Of a DNA stretch of 64,000 nucleotides, positions 34,366 to 47,000 are shown one piece after another. The stretch is from Sanguinoderma infundibulare (lineage: Eukaryota > Basidiomycota > Agaricomycetes > Polyporales > Polyporaceae). Below the pieces are notes generated by a model. The model searched no databases. It was not told the DNA's origin and worked only from the letters and a program-made list of their open reading frames with translations. Positions within the stretch are counted from its first letter, which is position 1. Every line of letters starts with the position of its first letter. Location of the stretch: the NCBI GenBank assembly GCA_032821775.1, contig JAVLRN010000006.1, forward strand, positions 2,108,001-2,172,000, in the 5' to 3' direction. Made by a program: the position numbers and the translations under genes.

Positions 34366-35563
34366 CTATACCGTCCCGTAGTGCCCCTCGGAGAGGAACG
34401 CCTTCAGGTGGAGCACTAGGGCATCCAAACTGGACAGCCATCTCGTAAGTTCATTATCGAACTTCTCGTGGGAGCCCCCTTGTGTGAGCCGGGCGTAGAA
34501 GTCGTTCCGGTTGGGCACGGCCCTGATTGCGACCTGTCCAGTTCCCGTTCGCCCACGCGACATCGGACCAGGAGGGGGATGGCATGAGGGCGGACATGAT
34601 TGTGTCAGACGTCAGTTGCTCTGCGCCGGCTACAGACGCGATAGAAAATTCGGGGGGGGACGTACGGCGACGAGCGAGCGTATGACAAATGAGTGATGGT
34701 GCTTGAGGATCACGTCGTACGAGCGCCTGAAGCAGACGTGCAGCTCCACGTCCTTGTCCTTTTGCATGTTCTGTGGCGGCGGGCGAAGGACCGGAAATAG
34801 AATTAAGGTATGCCATATGAGCGTGCGTTCGCAGAGCGCATTCCCTGCAGTCAGAGCGAGGCCATGCGAGACCGAGACAGAATGGACTCACACGAAGCGC
34901 TTCGCACGTGAACCACAGGCCGCTTTCCGTTCGGGGCGTCGGATGGACAGGGGATTTGTGGGGATTGGCATGACATTTGTGTGAGGCGGTTACGAGAGGG
35001 ACAGAGGCTTACCGGACGAGGCGGACGAGACAAGGCGTGCCATGGCGGGACCCGCCGGCGTGGCATTCATTGAGGACGAGCTTCTCGAGGGTGGTGGATT
35101 GGGAAGGAGTGGCTTCGAAACGCTGACGGACGCCCTGGAAGCCGGGGGTTCGTCATTTAGACTGGGACGGCGGGCGAGGTCAGGAACATACGGCTATGTT
35201 GCTTCGGAGGTCGTTTTGCACAAATGCGAAAACGCCGCCGCCCAGAAGGTCTTCGATTTTGCGAAAAGACGTAAGAGGTGGTCAGAGGCCGCCGGGGATA
35301 TTCTGTCTGGGAACCGCGGCTTACCGAACATGTTCACAAAGTCCGCTGAAGCGAGAAGGAAGGTGGCGGTGTCGACACCGTCGCCGGTGATTGGTACGTC
35401 GGCGAAAGACTGCAGAGACAGGTGAGCATGAGTCAGGAACGGGCGCGAGTCGACCGCCAGCCAAGCTACAGGAGCCGGCGTGACGGCATCGTATGTCTGA
35501 CTGGCGGAAAGCGGGGATTGGGAGGGGGTTCTTCACCTTCGCGGTCTCGAAATACGGCACCAT
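34366..35563 (-). CDS. Glycolipid transfer protein (GLTP / HET-C2 family)
   Basis: Seven exons (35563-35537, 35409-35325, 35250-35192, 35134-35013, 34922-34892, 34770-34666, 34533-34366) give 198 residues, the normal length for the family. Order: MVPYFETAK, SFADVPITGDGVDTATFL, a helix with AFVQNDLRSNI, LEKLVLNE, LVRGLWFTCEALR, SYDVILKHHHSFVIR, NRNDFYARL and a C-terminal helix ending EGHYGTV. GLTP proteins are cytosolic and carry glycosphingolipids between membranes. The recognition Asp and Asn (ND-x3-N) and His (HHHSF) are present. The usual Lys three residues after the Asn is Gly, and the ring-stacking Trp (LVWLVRGL in relatives) reads Arg (LVRLVRGL). Lipid selectivity may therefore differ. 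Divergent from the CK2 alpha gene. Confidence 0.9.
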
Positions 35564-36319
35564 GTCGACGGCGGTGAGAGGAAGAGGGAGAACTGGGGCT
35601 CAGGCGGCCTGGGGAGGGAGAAGGAGGATGAGCATGGCTGCGGTGCGTGGAAGAGGGCTTGCCGACACAGGGAAGAGGGAAGGAGGAGGCATTGCAGGTG
35701 GATGGGTCACAGAACGTGCGCACACACGCCCAGGGCAACTAGGATGGTTCGGCAGCGGCCGACACGCGCGCATCGCGCAGATCGATATCTCGTCAACGCT
35801 GATTCGCACCGACGCAATGGCGGGCTATATTGAGCCCTGCCGGCGGCTGCAGGACATTCCTCGGGGGAGCTGGAGGAGCTGTCCGTGGGCGTTGCTCAAC
35901 GAGCCTGGGGCGGAGGATGCAGCTCGGGCTTTGTCTGGGGGAGAACTTACGGAGGAAAAAGAAAGCAGGAAAACATGCCGGAGACCACACGCCACCGCTG
36001 ATGCATGGGGGCACGATCGGGCGCCCGTGACCGAGCACACGTCACGGTAATGGGAACATTATGGGCGTCCCGGACGTCAGCCGGGGAGGCTCCCACGAGC
36101 CGGAGAGCGGAGACGGGGGCTATAAGCGCCTCTGGGGACGCAGACGCCGAGAGGCGGAGTGGGCCAGTGCAAGGCCAGTGGGCCAGGGCTCGACGCAACG
36201 AGCGAGCCGTCGATCCTGCGGCCCACCACGATGCCCGCGTGCTGAGAGCGGGCGGCGGCTGCCATCTCTCTCCTTGTCTTCCTCGTCCTCCTAGTCCCCT
36301 TCCTTTCGCTCCAGTCAGC
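35564..36319. promoter_or_regulatory. Divergent intergenic region between GLTP and CK2 alpha
   Basis: The 756 bp between two outward-facing start codons should hold both promoters. A TATAAG at 36121-36126 lies about 195 bp before the kinase ATG. No clear TATA box was seen for the GLTP side. Open frames across this stretch are long but mutually overlapping and are not supported as genes. Confidence 0.45.
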
Positions 36320-37905
36320 ATGGCTCGTGTCTACGCCGACGTGAACGCGCGGTTGGGGCCCTCCTGGTACGATTATGGTGAGCTACCGCTTCTCGGCCTC
36401 TTGCGCCTCTCGCTCGCTTTGTCTTGACGTCCCTGGCAGAGAGCTTGAGCATAGACTGGAATGTCCCCGATAGATATGAAATCGTGCGGCGGATCGGAGG
36501 CGGGAGGTATTCAGAGGTCCGTATCATCTCTTCTGCTCGCAGCCACAGGAGTCCCAACGGACCAACGAATACAGGTGTTCGAGGGCATCGATTCCTCAAA
36601 TGAAGAGTCGTGTGTCATCAAGGTCCTCAAGCCGGTCGCAAAGAAGAAGATTAAGCGGGAGATCAAGATCCTTCGCAATCTCGCAGGCGGCCCAAACGTC
36701 GTCCGGCTCATGGACATCGTCCACGACCCTCCTTCTCGCTCAAACAGCCTCGTAATGGAGTACGTCCAGAACACCGAGTGGAAGGACATGTTTGGCACAT
36801 TAACGGAGATGGAGATCAAGTTCTACCTCTTTCAATTGCTCAGGGTGAGCCCCCTCCGCCTCCGTGCTTCCCCTTCCGCCCGATAACGCATATGCCCAAC
36901 GGTCCGAACAGGCCCTGGACTTCGTACATTCCCGTGGGATCATTCACCGAGATGTCAAGCCTGGAAACATCATGTTTGACCGAGCGCATCGCAAGGTATG
37001 CATTTTACCATCTCACCTCGAGACAAGCGGGCGGCGACTTATTGATTCCGCGCAGCTACGGCTGATCGACTGGGGCCTGGCAGAGTTCTATCACCCAGGC
37101 ACTGAGCTGCACATACGCGTCGCCTCGCGGTACTACAAGGGCCCGGAGCTTCTTGTCGGCTACAAGCATTACGATTACAGCTTGGACATCTGGAGCGTCG
37201 GTTGCATACTCGCCGCAATGGTGCGTCATCCCCCAATATCAGCCCTGGCCCCGTCTCATGTCGCCCATGCCGCATCCAGATCTTCCGACGCGAGCATTTC
37301 TTCCGTGGCAGAGACAACGAAGACCAACTACTCAAGATCGTCAAAGTCCTCGGGACGGATGACTTCGAGCGGTATCTGACCCAATACCGCCTCTATCTGC
37401 AGACATACAACGATGAGTTGCTCCAGAGGTGCGTGCTTGATATGCGTTTGGCTGAGGATTCCCTGAAAATAACTTAATGACATAAATTGTGACATCCTTC
37501 GTGCGCTTCTCAATGTGGCCAGCTATATGAAGCAACCCTGGAGCCGATTCGTAACACCGGACAACAAACCGAACGTCAATGCCGATGGCATGGACCTTCT
37601 CGACAAGTTGTTGCGGTACAATCACATTGATCGGCTCACCGCATCCGAGGCGCTTGCGCACAGTTTCTTCAGTACGTACACTTTCACGTTCCTGCCCACA
37701 GCCACCCCTTATCATTCGTGCGATACGCCCATCGTCTTCCATCATCTTCCCCCGCGCCCCGGGAATTCAGTCATTGCTGTCTTGCATTTATACTGATGAC
37801 TGCGCCTTTGTTCTCGCGGGGTGCACCTATACAGATGCCGTACGCCTTGAGACACCCTCTAACCCCGCCGAGTGCGTGAGCGACTCGGGATTCTATTCAA
37901 CGTGA
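36320..37905 (+). CDS. Casein kinase 2 catalytic (alpha) subunit
   Basis: Eight exons (36320-36377, 36440-36516, 36575-36844, 36912-36995, 37056-37220, 37280-37428, 37523-37671, 37835-37905) encode 340 residues, the family length. The N-terminus [12 protein letters not shown] is diagnostic for CK2 alpha. The glycine loop is [11 protein letters not shown], the ATP lysine is Lys61 (CVIKVLKPV), and the basic substrate-binding cluster is [14 protein letters not shown]-x-K-x2-N is at 147-154 with catalytic Asp149. The CK2-specific DWG replaces DFG at 168-170, followed by [10 protein letters not shown] and [11 protein letters not shown]. It phosphorylates Ser/Thr next to acidic residues as part of a tetramer with CK2 beta. 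Oddities: HRDVKPGN where HRDVKPHN is usual, and a final 163-bp intron longer than the rest. It may be a diverged paralogue rather than the only CK2 alpha. Confidence 0.93.
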
Positions 37906-40900
37906 CGGTCAATGACGTGACCATTGACACCCCGTTGTCTGGTTGGGAAGACGGAGATGGCACGTCTCATATAGCACATCAGGAGACGAAGCGACGGTTG
38001 CCGACGTCGCTGGCGAAGTCTTGCTGTATGTTGCACGTTCGATCTGAGCGGACTTTAGGCGGTGACGTGTTGGACGGGGTACATTTTCGAGTTTCGGATT
38101 CCGTGTCACACCTACATGGTCGTCCTTTCGCAGCGCGAAGGACTCGTCTCTATGCTAAGTAATACTGTTTCACCATCAATCGTTATTTATACGCACGAGA
38201 TGTTCCTAGGCTATGCTCCCTATCGCCTCATCCACCACATATGTACCCTAGATCTTATACCACGTTCCGGGTTCATGTATGTTGTCGCTATCTTGCAACT
38301 CACGGCTCGCGCTTTGCCGTTCATCGAACATTCATCCTCGCTCTGCTTCATCGCCTGGTGATTCTCCATGGTGCTATCTGATCTCGAGGCCGCTGAGAGT
38401 ACATAGTGCATGTCACTGTTCCGATCCCGCCCTTGTCTTGCTCGGCCTTTGCCAATGGATCACGGCATGTGGCCAAAAGCTTCGTCGAGCGGGTCCACCT
38501 GAGCCCAGTTCACTTAGCGCTGATGGTTCGCTGTCATTCCTGTGAACCCAAGAAGAACAAGGGCAGCTGCAGGGTCTGGGTGGGCTTTCTGCCGGTTTGG
38601 TCAGCTTCCTCATGCTCCGAGGGCTTAGAACTCTGGCCGTACGTACATATCATCGTGTTCGAGATGTTCTGTCGCCATCTTTCCCGGAATTCTATAGGCG
38701 CTATAGCGATGTCCACGGGCTGGGCTAACGAAGTATAGCTCTTCTTGACCTGACAGAACGGAAAACGCGGCCGCTGCCTTCTCGTGATACATGACATGAC
38801 TTAGTCCACCGCGCCGACTCGAGGCTTACAATATTGCAGTAGTCCACTGGTCCTCCATGCCCGGGGTTATGGTTGATCGAAGCCGCTGGTTGACGTTCGG
38901 ACCTGGACCACGATATTCAGTCCAGCGCAGAACAGGTGTTCAGGAAATCATAGGAGTACCAGCGATCGACCTATCTACCCACCCGGGCCATGCTCTGATT
39001 AATTCGGACGCCCTGTCGCAGAGTCGTGATAATGTGCTGATGGGCAACGGGCGGGGAGCCCACCAAATGCAGTAAGTCTTCTGCGCTGGACAGATCACAG
39101 CAGACACATGCGCCTCCTCAGCTGGAGTGAGGCTCAGAAGGGGCTCCGTGAACGCTTCTGGTGGAGTGCTCTAGCGTCGCGGCGCGGCTGGCTGTCCACC
39201 CGTGGCCTTTCCGATTTGAGTCTGGGCGTGCCACGACTCGACCTGTGCTAACACTGAAGTTTATTTCGGCCACCGAGCGGGCGGGGAGAGTCAGCACTCT
39301 GGGGTGAGCATCCGGTGGTGGGGGTGGTCAGCCAGCCTGGTGCCTGCTAGTGAGGCGGGTCTTACGGTCCCGGAGCCTTACACACCAAGATGACAGCTGG
39401 TGCCATGCCCAGGGGAGTTTCCAGACGAGGTGGGGGCCGCGAGACGACGATCGACGTCTCAGGTTATACTCGATCGTGCGCGGAGTAGGCACCGGCAAGT
39501 ACATAAATTCGCAGGCTAGCCGAACGCGGCGGCGAGGGTTTCAGAGCGTTCAAACATGAGCTACGCACGACTTCGCCATGCCTCGTACACTGAGGACCCA
39601 AGCAATAGGCTGAGGAAAGGCAGCCAGGAGCAGAATGGAGCAGGAAGGTAGTGCTGAAACAAGGACGTACATCACCCCCATGCGCAACTCGCAACTCGAC
39701 ATATTCAAATATTATGGTTGTCGAAGGTGCAGGGTCGCGAGCAAGTCCGACGGGGCATGGAAGGGTTGCTGCTCGGTCCTGCCACTCGAATCTGCCCTGG
39801 CGCCGACGACCCTCTCCGTGCCCCCTCGTCGTCCACCCACGCACCCACGACCGCGTAAGCACCCGAGCCCGCCGCGGCTCTCACAGTCCCTGCCGTCGAC
39901 GGAACGAAGGCGACCTATACACCGTTGTGTCCGGCCCCTCCGGCCTCATGGCTCGCCGACTATACCACCTACTCAAGCTCTGGATCGCTCAGGTCCACTC
40001 CTTCGTGCCCTGATATCCTGGAGCCTAGCGGTGACATGGTTGCGGCGTGCTCCCGCAAGGTGTGGGCCCGCGGGTCTGTAGGACGAAGTGGAGCGGGAAC
40101 TTCGGCAGCAGATGTGAGTACCCCGTGAGCGGGAAAAATACGGACGACTGAGGACGAGAAGCCAGGGGATGATCGGCGACATTTGCGGGCTGCTCGTCGA
40201 CTCCTGGAGGCATCGGCTACCAGGAGGAGGTGGTGGTTTGGAAGGAGCGGAGGGGCGGGAAGCGTAGGCGGGGGCGGCGTTGCTGCGGCGTGGAATTGCA
40301 AGGTATTCGACCAACCGCCATCAAACCAATCGCCTTTCCAGACATTCCGTGGCGTCGTGGCGGCGATCACATCCACGCTGTTCTGCATGGCAGATATCCG
40401 GTAGCAGGCAGGTGCGCAGTGCTCTTTGAACAAGTATGTCTACGCGGAAAAAGAAGGGCCATGGCGGACCCGTCCAAACGGCGGCAACTGCTCATCGTCG
40501 CGCCTCAGGCTTCCTTCAAGACTGCGGGTGACAACCTATACCGCTTGAAAGCTCTTCGACGGACAACGGTCGCCATCTGGCACGTTGTAGCGGGGTAGGT
40601 TGTGGAGGCCGCAGCAGAGAACGTGATGGCGAACGGTCCCGCCGCCAAAAATTGCAGGGAAACGGGTGTGTCGAAGCGGGGAGGGCGCAGCATCACATAT
40701 TTCCAACCTTGCGCGATCGTGAATCTGGAAGGACGTTCAGAGACAACCCCGACTGCGTTCGTTTATGCAATACAAACACCCTACGACGTTCGTGGCAGCA
40801 GCGGAGCAAGCACCCCGTCTCGCCCGTCCGTGGCCGTCGGTCCGCCATCCTTCATTTTCCTATGCGCGCAGCGCGACATCGGGCGGGCGCAGATCGTGCT

Positions 40901-43900
40901 TCAAATAGGACGTGCTGCGAGAGAGCACACCGAAAAAAAACACAGCATCGACGATCGGCCCTCCTCCTCACCCGGCGAATTACTCCCCGAATGGCACATC
41001 CGCAACACCACGACAAGGGTTCAACATCTGGTCCTGCAAACGAAGTGAACGCGTTCAAATTGGATTCGACGGTGACGGCTGCTGCTGCGTCCAGACAACC
41101 GGCGGCAAGGCCAGCACCTCGTCTCGCGTCCGGACATGTCTCCATCGTGACTGGACCGGAACGAGACTGGGGTGAGTGCATGTCGCGACTTGGGGACTGG
41201 CGATGTTGCAGGGGATCGCTCCGTCACTGGCACCCGCCGTCGCCTGGCCGATGTCGATGACGTCGCGAGCCCGAGCGCACCAGTGAGAGCGCGGCCAGCT
41301 GGCCCGTTACTCACGGTTGACCGACGTTTGCGACTGACATTTGTGCTGATGTCAACCGTACTTGGACCACGGCGGGTCGGCGGTCGCCACGCACGTCAAG
41401 GAGAGGTTGGTCGATTCTTGGTCGATTGCCATATCGGGCAAGGGGCGCTCCGGCAAGTCGGCGCGGTCGTCCGAGCTCCCGACTAGCAACCGGTTTCCAG
41501 TGTGTTTTGGAGAAATCTCGGGATACGTAAGCAATTTGAGATGCATAATGTCTGGCATATGGTCGAAGCTGAAACATGTGGGGGAACAACAGAAGGCAAA
41601 AGGGTGCGGCGGCGCACCAGAAGAGAAAAGGTGGGATGCACCCGTGACGCGCGCCACGGCAGCGAGCGGGTCAATGAATGTTGCAGGGGGCGACTCGGGA
41701 TCGTTTGCAGGGATGTTGCCCCAAGGGTGGATATCGTTATCGTCGATGACGGGCGCTTGGAATTCGGAGGAGAAGAGTGGGTCGCCCGCAGTTGAGCGGT
41801 GCAGATACTGTGGCGCTTGCACACCGTAACGCGACACACGAGGCAAGCAAAGGCGGGGTCCCAGAACCAGGATTGGGGACTCGCAGAGGCGTCGAGAAGA
41901 TGGCGTGTTGCTGGCGTGTTTCACTGTACAGAATAGAGACTGGGGGGCGTCCGCTGCGCTGATTCATGATTCGGGTGGCTTGGCTATTCTGTGTGGGAGC
42001 GTGCGACGACGAGAACAGGAGGGGGCCGCGATTGCCAGCACGCACAGAGCTTAGTTGAGTAGTTGAAATGCCTTTATCAGCGATTGTTCGAGCCGCAGTT
42101 CATAACCGCAGCCGGCGGTATGGGGTCCGGACGAGTTGGAGGAACTAGAAGTTGATGTGATCCGCTTTGGTGCGCTGGAACGAGATTCCTACGTAACCCA
42201 GGGAATGAAACTCAAAACATAATGACTATCGTAACTCACCTCTTTGTCTTCTGGCCGTGCCCAATCTCTGGATGTACTTGGAAGTTGGGATGTGCGTGCG
42301 GTCATGAGGCAAACTGCTGATCCTGACATCATGAAGGGTGGGAATAGTGGGAGATGCCGGCGGGTGTACGGTTTAACCTACATACCATCTTCTCACGGTT
42401 TGGTTCCGCCTCAGAGTGTTGGTCAAGTGGCGGAAATCGCGGGATTGGCTTTGGATTGGCTTCCGAGGGTGTGTACTGTAAAGAGTGTAAATATGTGCGT
42501 TTTGGCATTGCATCGCGGGATCTAGGATCAGGGATTGTGTACGAGACGATGTCCTCGCCGATTTTAGCTTCTCCGATAATGATCGCACGGTAGTGTCTTC
42601 TCACAGGTCTTAAGGCGGCCGAGAGTTTGGAAAATGGAGCGTGGCAGAGCCAAGGTTGAAAGGAAGATGCGTATGTTATTCTCACAGGCCGCATTTAACT
42701 AAGGCGTGTTCCAGACAACGATGAGGCATGTGGTGCGCGACAGAGAACAAATACCCACCGATATGCACATGGGCCGGCTCTGGACACGAGCGGACTTTGG
42801 GTAAGAAGAGGATGTGAGGTAATGATGGGGCACAAGGCTGAGTAATGGATGCAGGAAAGGACTAGGAATGGATCGACGGGTAAGCAGGATGTTGCGTGTG
42901 GGACGAGAGACCTTCGATGACACAACGCAGCTGGAAGTGCCGTACAGATTGGCGGTCGAAGCCTGCACGCAGGGACCGCAAATAGGTCAGGCGCATTCGC
43001 GTTGGATGCCGGAAAGGGTGAATACCGTGTCTGTACCGCGTTGTACCCATCCGTAGCAAGGCGTCGTAGGGTACTCGGGCGACGGCGTGTACGACACAAA
43101 GTTACGGGCGCATGTGTGTCGTTGATGATGGGCGATCCGTGCTCCGTGTTTTTCGCACTTGTGGACGCCGCGGGTGATGACGACGGAAAAAGTGACAAGT
43201 TGAGGTTGTCAAGAGGTGCAGAGAGGAATCGAGGCGGAAAAAAACAATACTCGATCGAGATCAGAAGGCGAACTGTGCCGCCGGCTGTTTGTGCGGGAAT
43301 ACGTGTGGGTTCCCAAGTGCTGGTGTTCAATCAGCTAGACTGCGCGTCGGCGCAACGCCCAGCTGCGCATATCGATCGAATCGACTGTTGGTCGCCCCGT
43401 CTCCAGTAGTGTAAGTTTCCAGTCTCCAGTTTCCAGTCCTCGTTGCCAGAGAGAAGATTGGGCGAACACGAGACCATGCAGCGGGCGCAGGAGAAGTTTA
43501 ATGCATGCCAGGCTTGCGGCGCGCATCCGCTGTGGAGGGTCGCAGCGTGGGTTCGAAGGTGCATGTCGCGTCCACAATGGATTGGGATGTCCAGCTCGCC
43601 GTGCCGGTGGCCCAGACGGGGGACTTGTTTAGTTGCCAGCGCAGAGGCGGGCTCAGGCGCTCTGCGCAGCGGGGCGTGGGAGGTGACGGGGCGGGGGCGC
43701 GGCGGTTGGACGGGTGAAGTTCATGGCGGGCTGCGGGCGTTTGGGGGGAGGCGCGGGGCCGAGGACGGCGATGGCAGCGTGGACGGTGATTGGGTATATA
43801 GACCCGGCTGGGGCCCGGCGGAGAGGACAACGTCGGGCTGGCTTGGGCTCTGGCACAGCAGACCCAATCTTGACCGTTTCTTCCCATCCCGCCGGCTTGA

Positions 43901-44000
43901 TCGACCTCCCCCTCCCAAAACCAATTATCCGCCGCAGCCTTGTAAAGCCTCCTTTCCCGCTCGAGCAGGCCCGGAAAGTCTCTCCTTTCTTCGCGCTCTC
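37906..44000. other. Long gene-poor region
   Basis: Six kilobases without a supported gene. The best candidates are 41924-41352 minus (190 codons) and the opposite-strand frame 41362-41829. They overlap each other, neither has a known motif, and neither could be extended by splicing. The last few hundred bases (43.5-44.0 kb) must hold the promoter of the 44001 gene; a TATATA at about 43795 is far (205 bp) from its ATG. Confidence 0.45.
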
Positions 44001-47000
44001 ATGCCTGCCGACACCTCCAAAGCCGCCGCTGCCGCCGCCGCCGCCCGACGCAGAAACAACCTCCGACGCGACGCCGAGGACATCAAATACGACAGCACCC
44101 ACGCCCGCGAGATTGAGCTAAAGCGGAGTCGGGGCGAAATCTCGTGCGCCGAGTGCCGTAGGTGCGATCACCGCACCCTCTTTCTATCTGTCGTCCCCTG
44201 TTCACCTTGCCGCCCTTCGCTCCCACTGCAGACTTAAGGTACAATCCGTTGCATCCTCCTTCTTAATGTGCGACACTCGTGCTCATCGTCGACCAGATTC
44301 GCTGCGACAAGACCATTCCATGCCAGTCATGTCAGGTACGTACCACACGCGCGCCCTCTTGCTCTCCTCGCACTCAATCCATTCTCCCCCGCGCAGCGCC
44401 GAGGATGTGCCTCCCTATGCCCAAACGGTCCGTCGCGGCTACCGCGTTCTGCCATGCTTCGAGCGTGCTGACTTTGCTATAGGCAGTCTTGCGACCGGTC
44501 AGGGTACTCGGTGCGTTAATCCATCTTCCTCCGCGCGCTTTCCCTCATGCGCCAAATACGCCAGTTTTGTACTCGCCGCGACCGAGCACTTGCACCGTCG
44601 AATAGCGCGCATGAGCGAGCGCATACACCAACTCGAAGACGCGCTCGCCATCATGCAAGCTAAGACCTCCAACGAACCCCATCCTCTTTTGTCCGACGGC
44701 ATGACGAGGGGCAAAAACTTGGACGACGACGACGACCTCACGCCACTCGACCAGACGACCGCGCCCTCTGCGGATGTTGTATCGGCGTTTGGCATGCTCT
44801 CTATGTCCCAACATGGGGTGTCCAGGTTCTTCGGGCCCACAGGCGGAACCGAAGTACGTCCCGCCCGCGTTCTGAGCGTCAATCCCGCAGTTAACTCTTC
44901 TTGCATCTCTGCAGTATCTTCTCTTCGTACGTCTTCGAACTGACCTGCTTATATGCGCTTTCACTGACTTGTTTTAGTCTGATGGAGATATACCATCATC
45001 ACCCAGTAACGGTAGTAGGTCTCCCGAATCACTCCGTAGCTCCAAAACACCCCCCATCCCCGGCGAGATAAGTCGCTTTTCCAACGCGTTCCCATTCACT
45101 CCCATGGGCCCTCCACACGAGGTCTACGAGATGATCGAGGCTCATCTTCCCCCATATTCCCGCGCTTGCGAGTTGGCCGAGTCGTACGTCAACTATGCCG
45201 CGTGGCTCTTTCGCAGCGTTCCGCGCACTCAGCTCTTCGACGAGATGATTCCCCGCTACTACAAGGAGGCAGTCAGCGAGGACATGCCCATGCCGCGGTT
45301 GGACCAGACTAATCCCCATGATCTCGCACTCCTCCTCTTGTGCTTCGCCATTGGGGCCCTCATGGACCTCAAGCAGCAGCCATACAACTCGGAGGCGGAG
45401 CACTACTGCCAGCTGGCTCAGGCAGCCATGTGTCTTCACCCGATTCTGGCCAACCCGACACTTGTCACGATCCAGGCTCTACACCTGCATAGCATATACG
45501 TCGCTATGGTCGGGAACGAGCCCGGCGGGCAAGACAATCAGATGGAGTTCTCGTGGGCCCTTGTCACGCTGGCTGGTCAGCTATCTCACACGGTATGTAT
45601 GCGGTGTTATCATCTCCGCTATTTTTTCTAACCATCATCGTGATCGGCCTTTTCAGATTGGTCTGCGTAAGTCTTCACTCTTCCCATCTTGCTGCCCCCC
45701 TCACGGTGTTGACGTTATCACGCACAGACCGAGATAGCGCAAGGTTTGGCTTCTCGCCTGAGATTGTTGAGCGGCGCCGAGTGACCTTCTGGGACCTCTT
45801 CGTTGCTGACGCGTGGCAGGTCAGTTGATGCACCGGCGGACTTTCCGACAAATTCCTGACTGCCAGCAGAGCCTTATGACGGGCCGCCCGCCTGTCATCC
45901 AGCGGGAATACATCGATTGCAAGTTCCCAACACCAACCAGCACGCCTGACGATGAAGACACCGGCGAGGAACGCGAAGCGGCCTGTACGTTCCTCCATCC
46001 TCTCCCTTGGCTTACAATGTGGCTAAGGACTGCTTCCACCGCCCTGAGCAGTCGAGACATGGGGCTTCCGGTTCGCATTGAATTGCGTGGCTGAAGTCGC
46101 TGCCAAGACGCTCACCGCGGAAGCGCCATCATACGAGACCATCATGGAACTCGACCGCAAAGTACGCGAATTCCCCATACCTCCGGATGCCGCGGCGTTG
46201 CTGGAGGATCTCGAGACGCCACCCGACAGCGAGCCCCCACCGCTACAGGAGAGCATGATCCGCTTCGTCCTTTCCCACTCGCGGGAAGTCAGTGAGTACT
46301 CCTTCCTCCCATCTGTCACCTACGCGTGCATGGCTAAGCTGTCTTGAAGTCCTTTTGTTCCTGCATCGAAGCTTCTTTGCACAGGCCATTATCGACTGTC
46401 CAAGGAATCCGCTAAGAAGCGCATATGCGCACTCCTTCTTGGCTGCTTATCGGGCATCCAGCACGGTGCTCAAGGTCATTCGTGATCAGTTCAACCAGTA
46501 TCCGACCATGTGCGCGCGCTTCTGGGTGATTTGGACGTTCGCGTTCTCTGCCTCGGTAAGAGTTTCTTCCATTTCTTCCTCCATGCTGAATTTGTCCTAA
46601 TTGGGGGCGTGTGGGGCAGGTCGTGTTCGCAACCGTCGTCACCCGCGGCCCACGATCGGCAATGGCTGCGCAGGCCCTTGCACAGCTCGATCAAGCGTAT
46701 GAGTTATTCACAGAAGCCTCGAAGCACAGTCGACGCGCCGCGAAAGCACTGGTGAGTCTCGTCCCGGCATCTCTCCGTCCGCTGTTTTGCCTCGCTGTGC
46801 GATGATCGTGCGCTGACGGACGATCGGTGTCGTACATCGTGCGGTGCGTTTGATTTGCAGCCTATCCTTCTGCGACTGCGGGAGAAGGCCCACTGCGCTT
46901 TCGCGGCTGCGCAGAACGATCCGGCTGGAAACAACATGTACGAGGGTGCGCTATGGAATGTCAAGACGGAGAAGGACGAAGACGAGCTCGACATCTTTGC

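Noticed and set aside
35793..36427. Several long frames on both strands between GLTP and CK2 alpha
   Set aside because: They overlap one another and the start of the kinase, and have no family match; the interval is better explained as a promoter region.
41352..41924. 190-codon minus-strand frame with protein-like Pro/Asp/Ser composition
   Set aside because: The opposite strand is open over the same span (41362-41829) and equally plausible; neither has a domain or extendable splice sites.
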